From positions 434,001-498,000 of the forward strand of contig JACOUT010000014.1 in assembly GCA_016177705.1 (NCBI GenBank): a stretch of 64,000 nt of DNA, read 5' to 3'. Of this stretch, positions 27,727 to 39,789 are shown piece by piece. The notes beneath the pieces are model-generated. The model did no database searches. It was not told the DNA's origin and saw only the letters and a list, made by a program, of their open reading frames with translations. Source of the stretch: Deltaproteobacteria bacterium. Its GTDB lineage: Bacteria > Myxococcota > UBA727 > VGSZ01. The position numbers and the translations under genes were made by a program. The number at the start of each line of letters is the position of its first letter. Position 1 is the first letter of the stretch.

Positions 27727-29280
27727 GTGTACCCCGCCGGCGCGCACGCGCGCGCGTTTGCCTCGATGGTCTGGTTGGTAGCTGGCGGCGCCTGCGTCAC
27801 CGACGGCGGGCCGGCGACCGCGACCGACGCGGCCCTCGACGCGCACTTGCCCGCCTGGCTCGCCGCACCTGCCGACGTGGCGCGCGACCCGGCGCTCGAG
27901 GAAGCGGCGGCGCTGCTGTGCGCGCGCGACACCGACGCCGTGCTCGACGACGACGCGCGCCACGCCATCCACCTCGCCGACGGCCAGGTGAGCGGCCTGC
28001 TGCGCCGCGCCGCCACCGCGGGCGAGGCGCGCACCGCGCTCGCCGCGGCCGGCGCGCCGTTGCTGGCGAACAGCCGCGCGACCCACGCGGGCGTGGTCGA
28101 GGGCAGCACGCCCGACGGCGCTGCCTGCGCCGCGTTGGTGTCGGTGCGTCGCCTGATCGACGTCGACGCGCCGGCCGTGTCCCTGCCCGCAGGTGGCACG
28201 CTCACGCTCGCGCTCGCCGTGCCCGCCGACCGGCTGGCCACGCTCTATCTGCTGCGCCCCGACGGCTTCGTCGACCGCCGCGCGCTGCCGCCGGCCGCCC
28301 AGGGAGGCGCCGGGCGCGCCACCATCACCGTGCCCTCGTCGGCGGGCGAGGGCCGCTACGTCCTCGAGGTGATCGTCGATCGCGCGTCAGGGCCATCGGA
28401 TCCCGAGGTCGCGCTCTTGTGGCCGTACCTGGTCGGCGCCGCGCGCGACGCGCCCTTCCCCGAGGTGTTGTTCCCCGACGAGGGTCACGACGACCTCGCG
28501 CTCACGCATCGGGCCGAGGCGCTGGTGCAGCGGCTGCGCAACGAGCAGTTGATCGAGCCCTTCAAGGTCTCGCCCGCGCTGGTCGAGGTGGCGACGTCGC
28601 GGGCGCGAGCGCTGGCCGAGCACGGTCGCCTCGGCCACCGCTTGCCCGGCGGCGCCGACGCCGCACAGGACGTGCGCGCGCGCTACGCCGACGAGCCGCG
28701 CGCGCAGTTCCTGCGCCTGGCAGAGGTGCAGGCGCAGGCCTCGACGCTGGCCGACGCCTGGCGCGCGCTGCTCGACAGCCCGGCGCACCGGCGCGAGCTG
28801 GTCGACGCCGCCTTCACCCACTGCGGCGTAGCGGTGGCGCGCGGCGCCGACGCCGCCGGCCGCCCCACCATCACCATGGTCGCGCTGTTGGCGCGCCGCC
28901 CGCCGGCGCGCGCGCCCGACGACGTGCGCGCGCTCATCCTCGAGCGCGCCAACGAGGAGCGGGGCAAGCGCGGCCTCGACCCGCTCCTCGAGAGCGCGCA
29001 CTTGCACCGGCTGGGCGCGCGCCTCGCCACCGCCATGAGCGAGGCCGGGCGCGTCGACGAGACGCTGCTCGGCGGCCCGGTGGGCAAGCTCGCGCTCGAG
29101 AGCGACGCCACGCTGTCGCGCGTGCGCCCGCTGGTGGCGCGCCTCGACGATCCGCTGCTGCTGGTCGAGGGCAAGCTGCCCGAGCTGCTGCTCGACCTCG
29201 ACACCGCGCAGCTCGGCGTCGGCCTGGCGCTGCATCCGACCGAGGGCGTGTTCTACGTGGTGTTGCTCGCTGGCGAGTAG
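27727..29280 (+). CDS. CAP/SCP-domain exported protein, probably two CAP-like repeats
   Basis: From GTG 27727 the frame gives 517 residues; ATG 27766 is possible, and the start is uncertain because no clear ribosome site is visible. The leader (MVWLVAGGACVTDGG) may be a lipoprotein signal. A beta-rich region with two Cys spans about 130-230. A CAP domain follows (RAEALVQRLRNEQLIEPFKV, HGRLGHRLPGGAD, LLDSPAHRRELVDAAFTHCG). A second related segment (ILERANEERGKRGLDPLLE) looks degenerate. CAP proteins have diverse extracellular roles. Confidence 0.75.
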   Translation: MYPAGAHARAFASMVWLVAGGACVTDGGPATATDAALDAHLPAWLAAPADVARDPALEEAAALLCARDTDAVLDDDARHAIHLADGQVSGLLRRAATAGEARTALAAAGAPLLANSRATHAGVVEGSTPDGAACAALVSVRRLIDVDAPAVSLPAGGTLTLALAVPADRLATLYLLRPDGFVDRRALPPAAQGGAGRATITVPSSAGEGRYVLEVIVDRASGPSDPEVALLWPYLVGAARDAPFPEVLFPDEGHDDLALTHRAEALVQRLRNEQLIEPFKVSPALVEVATSRARALAEHGRLGHRLPGGADAAQDVRARYADEPRAQFLRLAEVQAQASTLADAWRALLDSPAHRRELVDAAFTHCGVAVARGADAAGRPTITMVALLARRPPARAPDDVRALILERANEERGKRGLDPLLESAHLHRLGARLATAMSEAGRVDETLLGGPVGKLALESDATLSRVRPLVARLDDPLLLVEGKLPELLLDLDTAQLGVGLALHPTEGVFYVVLLAGE

Positions 29281-29296
29281 CGCTCGCGCCCAGCGC

Positions 29297-29929
29297 TCAC
29301 GCTTGCAGGCGCGCGCCGGTCTTCTGCTTCGCCTCGTCGAGGCTGACGCCCTCGGCCAGCTCGAGCACGCGGAAGGCGCCGGCTGCCTTGTCGACGCCGA
29401 ACACGCCGAGATCGGTGATGACGACGTCGACGCAGCCGAGCCCCGTGAGCGGCAGCGTGCAGCGCTCGACCAGCTTGGGCGCGCCGTTCTTGTCGGTGTG
29501 GGTCATCAAACAGACCACGCGCCGCGCGCCGCTCACCAGGTCCATGGCGCCGCCCATGCCGGTGACCTTCTCGCCCGGCACCTGCCAGTTGGCGAGGTCG
29601 CCGTTCTCCGCCACCTCCATGGCGCCCAGCATGGCGACGTCGACGTGGCCGCCGCGGATCATGGCGAACGACAGCGCCGAGTCGAAGGTGCTGCCGCCCG
29701 CCACCACGGTCACGGTCTGCTTGCCGGCGTTGATGAGCTGCGGGTCTTCCTCGCCCTCGAAGGGGAACGGGCCCATGCCGAGCAGGCCGTTCTCCGAGTG
29801 CAGCATGACGTCCTTGTCGCCCAGGTGGTTCGCTACCAGGGTCGGGATGCCGATGCCGAGGTTGACGACGTCGCCGTCGTGCACTTGCAGGGCGGCCTTG
29901 TTGGCGATCTGCTCGCGGTCCCACACCAT
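29297..29929 (-). CDS. scoB: 3-oxoacid CoA-transferase subunit B
   Basis: The protein has 210 residues from ATG 29929. It matches the beta subunit throughout: VNLGIGIPTLVANHL (22-36), SENGLLGMGP (45-54) with catalytic Glu46, INAGKQTVT, SFDSALSFAMIRGGHVDVA and LGCVDVVITDLGVF. With subunit A the enzyme moves CoA between succinyl-CoA and acetoacetate or other 3-oxoacids. Subunit A normally lies directly upstream, but here the upstream gene (29946) is a LamG lipoprotein. The partner must be elsewhere. Confidence 0.93.
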   Translation of the reverse strand: MVWDREQIANKAALQVHDGDVVNLGIGIPTLVANHLGDKDVMLHSENGLLGMGPFPFEGEEDPQLINAGKQTVTVVAGGSTFDSALSFAMIRGGHVDVAMLGAMEVAENGDLANWQVPGEKVTGMGGAMDLVSGARRVVCLMTHTDKNGAPKLVERCTLPLTGLGCVDVVITDLGVFGVDKAAGAFRVLELAEGVSLDEAKQKTGARLQA

Positions 29930-29945
29930 GGCGCGGGCACTAGCA

Positions 29946-31988
29946 CTACGGGCCGACGCGCACCACGACCACGGCGGCCGCGTCGTCGCCGGCCACGATG
30001 GGCTCGAGCACGTGCGCCGTGGGCTCGCGCTCACCGGCGAAGACGTCGAGCACCAGACCCGCGCCGCCCTCGATGGGGCCGAGCATGTGCCGGCCGCAGG
30101 CGTCGCAGCGCGCCACGCCCTGGCGCGAGGCGACCGCGACCACGATCCACGCGGCGCCGGCACTCGCCGGCGCCGCGGCGAGCGCGAGCCGCGGCCCCGC
30201 CACCACCACGGGCTCTGCGGCGAGGTTGACGCCGGCCAGCCCGCGTTCGGTGCCGCCCGGAAACGCCAGCGTGCCGACCACCGCCTGCGGCGGCACGGCG
30301 CCTGCGTGCGTCACCGTCAAGGGCGCGCCATCGAGGCTGCCTTCGTAGCTGAGCGCGGTCAGCGACAGGTCGGAGCCCTCGGCAGAGGGCGCCAAGCGCG
30401 ACAGCGCGACGTCGTCGAAGCGGGCGCCGTCCGCGGGCGCGCCGCGCGCGGCCACGAAGGCGACCAGCACGCCGCGCGACAGCGCCGGCACCACCGGCAC
30501 GGGCGCGAGCGGCGCGCCGTCCGACGTCACCACCTCGCTGTCGACCTGCACGTCCGGTCGCAGCCCGAGCACGAAGGGCCGGCCGGCGTCAGTGGTCAGG
30601 CCGGTGACCGAGGCGTGCTCGACCTGAAACCAGGAGGCCGGCAACGCGGTCGTCGAGAAGCGCACCTCGTCGACGTCGCCGATCCACGGGTCGCCGAGGT
30701 CGATGGCGCTGCCGATGGCCACCACCTCGAGGTCGTAGCTCGAGGGGATCGGGCCGGTGCGGGTGGCGCTCTCGCCGTCGACGACCAGCTCGCGCGCCGT
30801 CCCCAGCCAACGCACCGCCACGTGGTGCCAGCCGCCGTCGGCGAGCGCTCCTGGATCTTCGGTCGAGCACTGCTGCGTGACCGCCTCGTCGTCACCGGCG
30901 CCAACGAAGCCGCAGGCCTGCTCGGCGGCGTCGGTGTAGAGCGCGACGCTCTCCGGGTCGAACGCGCCCTCGGCCAGCTCGCAGCCGACGCCGACTGCCA
31001 CCTGACGCGCGCGCGCCGTCACCGGCGCCACCTTGACCCACGCCGACAAGGCGCCCTGGTCGGGCGCGTGCGCCACGGCGGCCGCGAGGCCGTCGTTGGC
31101 CGCGAACGCCGCCGCGCCGCCGATCACGCCGTCGGTCGGCGTCGCCGTGCCGTTCAGGTCGTCGGCGCCGTCGCCGATGCTGGCGTCGGCGTCGTCCTCG
31201 AGATGCCAGACGCCGACGAACTGCTGCCATGGCGCGGCGGTCAAGAGCGCGCCCGCGTCGCCGGTCACGGGCGCGTAGTAGAGCCAGACGCGCGCGCTGC
31301 TGGGCAGGGCGAACCACAGGCCATCGCCGTCGGGCTCGAAGGCGACGTCGACGGGCGCGCCGCCTTCGATCGTGAGCAGGCGCGGCGCCGCCTCGAGCGC
31401 GCCGGTAGGGATGCGATCGGCGGCGAGGAAGACGGGCGCGCCCGCGGGCACGGTGGGGTCGTGCAACAGGCCGTTGGTGTCGACGGAGATGAGCTCGCGC
31501 TCGCTGCGCTCCAGGTCGAGCCAGTCGGAGGGGACCAGGCGCACCGTCAGCGACACCTCGACGTCGCCGGAAGCGCCGGTGAGGGAGAGCGGCACGACCA
31601 GCGCGCCGAGGCGCAGCTCCGTGCAGGTGAGCACGAGCGAGACCGGGAAGGTGGCGGCCGCGTCGACCGCGGTGAGCGCCACCGTGCAGTCATCGACGCC
31701 GACCGTCTCCATCGCCAGCTCGGCGGGGTCGAGCGCCAGCGGCAAGGTGAAGGACCGACCGGCGAGCGCGTCGATGCCCGGCAGCACCACCAGCGCGTCG
31801 AACGACAAGAGTGGGTCCCGCTCCCCCTCGCCCCCCGGGCCACCCTGCTCGAGCGGCACGCACGAGCCGGCCGCGCAGGTCGCGGCCGGACCGCAGTCGG
31901 CGTCGGCGGAGCAGGGCGCCAGCCTGGAGCACGCCGCCCCGGCCAGGGCGGCGGTCAGCACGGTCAGGGGAACGAGGGCGTTCTTCAC
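29946..31988 (-). CDS. LamG/DUF2341-type lipoprotein
   Basis: The protein has 680 residues from GTG 31988; the open frame extends upstream to 32060 without a better start. A lipoprotein signal (VKNALVPLTVLTAALAGAAC) is followed by a short Cys module (CSADADCGPAATCAAGSCVP). After beta-sandwich sequence, residues about 270-520 show the DUF2341-LamG pattern (RVWLYYAPV, FVGVWHLEDDADA, GGWHHVAVRWLGTARELVVD, WIGDVDEVRFST). The C-terminus is beta-rich with CDACGRHML. It probably binds glycans or proteins at the cell surface. The next gene starts 16 bases downstream. Confidence 0.8.
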   Translation of the reverse strand: MKNALVPLTVLTAALAGAACSRLAPCSADADCGPAATCAAGSCVPLEQGGPGGEGERDPLLSFDALVVLPGIDALAGRSFTLPLALDPAELAMETVGVDDCTVALTAVDAAATFPVSLVLTCTELRLGALVVPLSLTGASGDVEVSLTVRLVPSDWLDLERSERELISVDTNGLLHDPTVPAGAPVFLAADRIPTGALEAAPRLLTIEGGAPVDVAFEPDGDGLWFALPSSARVWLYYAPVTGDAGALLTAAPWQQFVGVWHLEDDADASIGDGADDLNGTATPTDGVIGGAAAFAANDGLAAAVAHAPDQGALSAWVKVAPVTARARQVAVGVGCELAEGAFDPESVALYTDAAEQACGFVGAGDDEAVTQQCSTEDPGALADGGWHHVAVRWLGTARELVVDGESATRTGPIPSSYDLEVVAIGSAIDLGDPWIGDVDEVRFSTTALPASWFQVEHASVTGLTTDAGRPFVLGLRPDVQVDSEVVTSDGAPLAPVPVVPALSRGVLVAFVAARGAPADGARFDDVALSRLAPSAEGSDLSLTALSYEGSLDGAPLTVTHAGAVPPQAVVGTLAFPGGTERGLAGVNLAAEPVVVAGPRLALAAAPASAGAAWIVVAVASRQGVARCDACGRHMLGPIEGGAGLVLDVFAGEREPTAHVLEPIVAGDDAAAVVVVRVGP

Positions 31989-32079
31989 CTGCGTCAGGTC
32001 CTGAGGCAATTGTCGTCTCGTTGTCGCACCGGGTCCGGCGATCTCACATACGACGAACATCCTGTAGGTTCAGGTGGAT

Positions 32080-33069
32080 ATGCCCCCACACCGCACCCAA
32101 GCACCCATCGAGGTCGTCATCGTCGGCGCCGGGCCCATCGGCCAGGGCGTCGCTGCCGCCGTGGCGCGCCGCCGCGGGCTCGTGCTCGCCGCCGTCGTCG
32201 ACGTCGATCCCGCCAAGGTCGGCACGCAGGTCGCCGGCGTCAGCGTGCGCCGCGAGCTGCCGCCGCCCGCCGACGAGCCACGCGTCGCCGTGCTCACCAC
32301 CACCTCGTCGCTCGCCAAGCTCGAGAGCCAGGTGCTCGACTGCCTGGACCGCGGCATGGCGGTGGTGTCGACGTGCGAGGAGCTGGCCTGGCCGTGGGGC
32401 GCCCCCGAGCCGGCGCGCCGCATCGACGAGGCCGCCCGGCATGCGGGCCGCGCCGTGCTCGGCACCGGCGTCAACCCGGGCTTCGTGATGGACGCGCTGC
32501 CGCTCGCGCTGACGGCGCCGTGTCTGCGCGTCGACGCCGTGCGCGTGGAGCGCGTGCAGGACGCCGCGAGCCGCCGATTGCCCTTCCAGGACAAGGTCGG
32601 GGTGGGACGAGAGCCGACCGAGGTGCAGGCGGCGCTCGACGCCCAACGTGTCGGTCACGTGGGCCTGCGCGAGAGCGCCGCGCTCGTGGCCACCACCCTC
32701 GGGCTGGTGACCGATGCCTTCGTGGAGACTCGCCGCGTCGTCGTGGCCGACGCCGCCATCGAGCGCGCTGGCCGCCGGGTAGAGCGGGGACAAGCTCTCG
32801 GCGTCGAGCAGCTCGGCCGCGCCACGCGCGCCGGCCAGGTGATGGTCGAGCTGGTGTTCCGCGCCACCTTCGGCGAAGCGCAGTCGTACGACCGCGTGCT
32901 CATCGAGGGCGAGCCGCGTCTGGACGTGCGCATCGAGGGCGGCGTGCCGGGTGACGTCGCCACCTGCGCCATCGTCGCCAACGCGGTGCCGGTGGTGGCC
33001 GCCGCGCCGGGCGGCCTGCACACCATGGCGGACCTGCCGCTCATCGTCGGCGCAGCGGCGCCGGGCTGA
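32080..33069 (+). CDS. DapB-fold dehydrogenase, 2,4-diaminopentanoate dehydrogenase-like
   Basis: The protein has 329 residues from ATG 32080 (GTG 32074 is an alternative). The N-terminal NAD(P) site is VVIVGAGPIGQGVAAAV; VVDVDPAKVG follows. VLTTTSSLAKLESQVLDCL, STCEELAWPW and GTGVNPGFVMDALPLAL are typical of the dihydrodipicolinate-reductase-like 2,4-diaminopentanoate dehydrogenase family. That enzyme acts in ornithine breakdown, but no other ornithine-pathway gene is nearby, so substrate assignment is tentative. It converges with the FHA gene three bases after its stop. Confidence 0.8.
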   Translation: MPPHRTQAPIEVVIVGAGPIGQGVAAAVARRRGLVLAAVVDVDPAKVGTQVAGVSVRRELPPPADEPRVAVLTTTSSLAKLESQVLDCLDRGMAVVSTCEELAWPWGAPEPARRIDEAARHAGRAVLGTGVNPGFVMDALPLALTAPCLRVDAVRVERVQDAASRRLPFQDKVGVGREPTEVQAALDAQRVGHVGLRESAALVATTLGLVTDAFVETRRVVVADAAIERAGRRVERGQALGVEQLGRATRAGQVMVELVFRATFGEAQSYDRVLIEGEPRLDVRIEGGVPGDVATCAIVANAVPVVAAAPGGLHTMADLPLIVGAAAPG

Positions 33070-33072
33070 CCC

Positions 33073-34437
33073 TCATGCGCGCGCGACGTTCCAGCTCCAG
33101 GCACCATCGGAGACCACGTCGCCCTCGAGCAGCAACGTGGCCCTGCGCACCGCCTCGCCGCCGAGCTTGGCCGGCGGCTCCACCACGGCGCGGCCGCGCA
33201 CGTCGAAGCCAACGCGCAGCCCGCCGACGCCCGCGATGAGCGTCGCGTTCGGCGCCGCGCCGGGCGCCGCGATCAGCACGCGCTCGGCGGTGAGCGCCAC
33301 CGTGCGCGCGCTCGGCGCCAGCGCGGCCCAGAACAGCACGCCGCCCTCGAGAGGGGCGGTCTCCACCACCACGCCGCCCATGTCGATGACGGCGCGCTCG
33401 CGCAAGGGCGCCGTGCCGACGAGCGTCACGCCATCGACGCGCGTGCCGCCGCGGCTGTCGAGATCGCGCACCACCAGCGCGCCGTCCTTGCGCTCCACCT
33501 GCACGTGCGCCCGCGACAGCATCGGGCTCTGCAACACCAACGCCGCCTCCTCGCCGCGGCCGACCACGAGCGGCCAGGTGCCGAGGATCAAGCGCTCGTG
33601 ATCGCGCGCGCGCAGCCGCAAGCGCCGCGGCTTGCCCAGGCGCTCGACGAACCGCGCGTGCATCTCGGCGTAGATCGGGTTCTCGGGCCACAGCGAGTGG
33701 GCGCGCGTCAGCGCCTCGAACGCTTGGTCGCGCGCGCCCACCAGCCACAGCGCCTCGAAGCGCTCGAGCTCGAGGCGCGCCTGGTGGCGCGCGCCGCCCT
33801 CGTCCCAGTGGATCTGCGCGTGGGTCTCCTCGAGCGCGTCGATGGCGCCGACCTGCAGGAACAGCTCGGCCGCCTGGTGCTTCTTGCCGACGCGTAGGAA
33901 CAGCGTGCCGGCGCGCTCCTCTTCGCCGGCGCCGATCAGCGCTTGGGCGCAGCGCTCGACGCGCGCCTCGAGCAGCGACAGGTCGACGCCGGCGCCCTCG
34001 GCCAGCCCAGACAGCTCGCGGTGGTAGGCGAGCGCGAGCGCCCGCTGCTGGGGCGTGCCGGCGGGCGTCTCGGCGAGCGCGCGCTCGAAGGCGTCGAGGC
34101 GGGCGGCGCCGCGCGGCACGCTCAGCACGTCGCGCGTCGGGTCGATCACCAGGTAGCTCGGCTCCGACGAGGGAGCGACCGATCGTGGCGTCACGCCCTG
34201 CTTGCGGCGCGAGAACAAGGCGCGCACGGCTGCGAGCATGCCGCCGCTTGGGCGCGGCCCCTCCTCGTCGGGCTCCTCGAAGGTGGCCGCATCGTCCGCT
34301 TCACCGTCGACGAGGTCACGGTCGAGCTCGCCCGCCTCGGCGGCGGCGGTGCCCATGGGCGCCGCGGGGCCACGGCGCTTGCGCCGGCGCCAGATGCGCC
34401 GCCCCACGCTGCCGCGGTCCTTCACCAAGCGACTCAT
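33073..34437 (-). CDS. FHA-domain protein with TPR-like centre
   Basis: The 454-residue protein has a basic N-terminus (RRIWRRRKRRG), an acidic linker and a helical central region at about 110-265 resembling tetratricopeptide repeats. An FHA domain follows at about 282-345 (WPLVVGRGEEAALVLQ, SPMLSRAHVQVE, DLDSRGGTRVDG). Key FHA residues GR (293-294), SR (308-309) and H311 are present. The usual NG pair is replaced by GG. FHA domains bind phosphothreonine, so this protein may read marks from the Ser/Thr kinases encoded here. There is no transmembrane segment. Confidence 0.9.
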   Translation of the reverse strand: MSRLVKDRGSVGRRIWRRRKRRGPAAPMGTAAAEAGELDRDLVDGEADDAATFEEPDEEGPRPSGGMLAAVRALFSRRKQGVTPRSVAPSSEPSYLVIDPTRDVLSVPRGAARLDAFERALAETPAGTPQQRALALAYHRELSGLAEGAGVDLSLLEARVERCAQALIGAGEEERAGTLFLRVGKKHQAAELFLQVGAIDALEETHAQIHWDEGGARHQARLELERFEALWLVGARDQAFEALTRAHSLWPENPIYAEMHARFVERLGKPRRLRLRARDHERLILGTWPLVVGRGEEAALVLQSPMLSRAHVQVERKDGALVVRDLDSRGGTRVDGVTLVGTAPLRERAVIDMGGVVVETAPLEGGVLFWAALAPSARTVALTAERVLIAAPGAAPNATLIAGVGGLRVGFDVRGRAVVEPPAKLGGEAVRRATLLLEGDVVSDGAWSWNVARA

Positions 34438-34502
34438 CGACGCTCCTGCTACGAGGCTACGCCGTCCGTCGGCAGCGTGCTAAGGGCGCCACGGGAGGTC
34501 TC

Positions 34503-35396
<894 letters not shown>

Positions 35397-35403
35397 CGCG
35401 CCC

Positions 35404-37092
35404 TCACAGCCGCCCGTCGCGCATGTCGCCGTAGATCTCGTTGGCGGCGGCCAGGCCGGAGCGGCACGCGCCTTCCATGAAGCCCTGCCACTCGTAGAAC
35501 GAGTCCGCGTGCTCGCCGGCGAACTTGAGCGCGCCGGCCGACTGCCCCTCGAGGCCGCACACCGTGGTGAACTGCCCCGGCAGGTACGCCGTGTAGCTGC
35601 CGCGCGAGTAGCGCTGCGGCAGCCAGTGGCCGCGCGCGACGCGCCAGCCGCCGGCGTCGACGGTGGCGCGCGCCTTGGCGCCCGGATACACGCGGTCGAG
35701 GTCGGTCAGGAACGCGTCGACCTGGGCGTCGATGACCGGACGCTTGATGTCGAAGAAGCCGCCGGGCCCGTTGTGGCAGTTGCTGCACGAGCTGGTCGAG
35801 CCCGCGGGAGGCGGCGGCAGTTGCAGCGCGCGGCCGCGCGCGCCGCCGGTGTAGTCGGTCAGGATCGAGGTCGCGCCGGCGCGGCTGTAGTTGGTCTCCC
35901 ACGTGGTCTGCAGGTTCGGCAGGTCCGCGTAGACGAGGCCGTTACCGCCCTGCTCGAGCCAGGGACGGCCGTCGAAGCCGATCATGGTCTTGGCGTTGGC
36001 GCCGTAGCCGAGCGTCTGGATGGCGTTCAGCTTGTCGGCGCTCAGGCCCAGCGACGCGTCCAGCGTCACGCGGCGTAGCACCGTGAATGGCAGCGCGAGC
36101 ACCACGCAGTCGGCGAGCTCCGGCGTGCTGGCGTTCCTGAACCACAGCTCGAAGGCGCCCGAGGCGTTCTTGCCCAGACGCACCAGCTCGGCGCCATAGA
36201 CCACGGGCCCGGGCAGGCGCGAGCAGATGGCGTTCGGGATGGCGTCGTTGCCGCCCACCAGGTGGTAGCGCTCGTCCGAGAACACGCCGTACTCGCGGAA
36301 CTTCGACGAGTTGTCCGCGTGCAGGAACAACAGCATGTTCAAGCAGCTCATCTCGGAGGGCTCGAGGCCGTACTCGGCGACGTAGGCCTGCGCGAGCACG
36401 CCGCGGATCAACGGCAGGTCGGCGGCGCGCGTGTCGAGCCAGCTCTGCAGATCCAGGTTGTCGAGCAGCACGTCGCCCGCGGAGTGATCGAAGAAGGTGG
36501 GCGCGCCCGACAGCGTCTGCAGGTCGGCCCGGATGCGCGGGGTCAGCTGGCGGTACTCCTCGACGACCGCGGCCTCGCCGTAGCGCTGCCCGCCGAAGTA
36601 GAAGTGCTTGTCGCCGGGCGCCTTGCCGAGGTCCTCCTTGAGCAAGCCGAATTCGTTGGCGTAGCCGAGCATGTTCTTGTGCAGGTTGTCGATCAGCTCG
36701 CCGCCAAGCTCGGCGGTCTGGCCAGGGAACACGCGCGTGGTCGAGATGCGGCCGCCGACACGCGAGTTTGCCTCATAGATGGTGGTGCTGACGCCGAGGG
36801 CGCGCAGCCGGTCGGCACAGACGAGGCCGGCCATGCCCGCGCCGACGATAGCGACGCGGGCGTTGGCGCCCAGCCCGGCGCGGGCCCGGCCGCTGCCGAC
36901 GCCGGCGGCCAGCAAGGCGCCACCGGCGACCGCGCCCTTGAGCAGGCCGCGGCGGCTGATCGCGCGCCGTCGCTGGTGCTCGGCCTCCTCGAGCCGGGCG
37001 AGCCCTGCGGCGGCGCTGCCGCCGTGCTGCTCGCAGTTGCGCGCGGCCGCGATCACGCGGCGGACCTGGGCGAAGAGCGGACTTCTGGCCAT
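35404..37092 (-). CDS. Tat-exported flavin amine oxidase with a CxxCH insertion
   Basis: The 562-residue protein has a long N-terminal region ending in a twin-arginine signal (SRRGLLKGAVAGGALLAAG at 46-64). The FAD site follows: VAIVGAGMAGL (80-90), Glu108 in IYEANSRVGGR, GELIDN and a C-terminal segment ALKFAGEHADSFYEWQGFMEGACRSG... split across the flavin-contact region. It belongs to the monoamine oxidase/L-amino-acid oxidase family. An insertion at about 425-450 contains CSNCH (436-440, bases 35773-35787), the c-type haem attachment motif. This suggests a tethered haem that takes electrons from the flavin; that is an inference from one motif. Confidence 0.85.
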   Translation of the reverse strand: MARSPLFAQVRRVIAAARNCEQHGGSAAAGLARLEEAEHQRRRAISRRGLLKGAVAGGALLAAGVGSGRARAGLGANARVAIVGAGMAGLVCADRLRALGVSTTIYEANSRVGGRISTTRVFPGQTAELGGELIDNLHKNMLGYANEFGLLKEDLGKAPGDKHFYFGGQRYGEAAVVEEYRQLTPRIRADLQTLSGAPTFFDHSAGDVLLDNLDLQSWLDTRAADLPLIRGVLAQAYVAEYGLEPSEMSCLNMLLFLHADNSSKFREYGVFSDERYHLVGGNDAIPNAICSRLPGPVVYGAELVRLGKNASGAFELWFRNASTPELADCVVLALPFTVLRRVTLDASLGLSADKLNAIQTLGYGANAKTMIGFDGRPWLEQGGNGLVYADLPNLQTTWETNYSRAGATSILTDYTGGARGRALQLPPPPAGSTSSCSNCHNGPGGFFDIKRPVIDAQVDAFLTDLDRVYPGAKARATVDAGGWRVARGHWLPQRYSRGSYTAYLPGQFTTVCGLEGQSAGALKFAGEHADSFYEWQGFMEGACRSGLAAANEIYGDMRDGRL

Positions 37093-37195
37093 GGGGCGCT
37101 CCCGGCCCGCGGAGGCACGGGCACATCCTCCTTATCGGAGGTGGGAGCGTGTAGTTGTGTGTGCGCCGGCGATCCGCGCGCCCACCGCGCAGCGC

Positions 37196-39637
<2,442 letters not shown>

Positions 39638-39789
39638 GCGATCCTCCAGGGGGGAAAGAGCCAGGACGCGGCCTGCTAGCGGAAAGGGCCGGCCCCGTCG
39701 AGGGCCGGAGAGTGGCTCGCGGCGGTGGTTCGACCGGTTCGCGCCCGCCGCCCTGTTGCCCGCCGCCCTGTGAGCGCTATGGGGCGCGC

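Noticed and set aside
27918..32954. Very long open frame on the plus strand crossing several genes
   Set aside because: It is Arg/Ala/Gly-rich low-complexity translation, antisense to the ald-side, scoB and LamG genes, and has no domain. Such frames are common in very GC-rich DNA.
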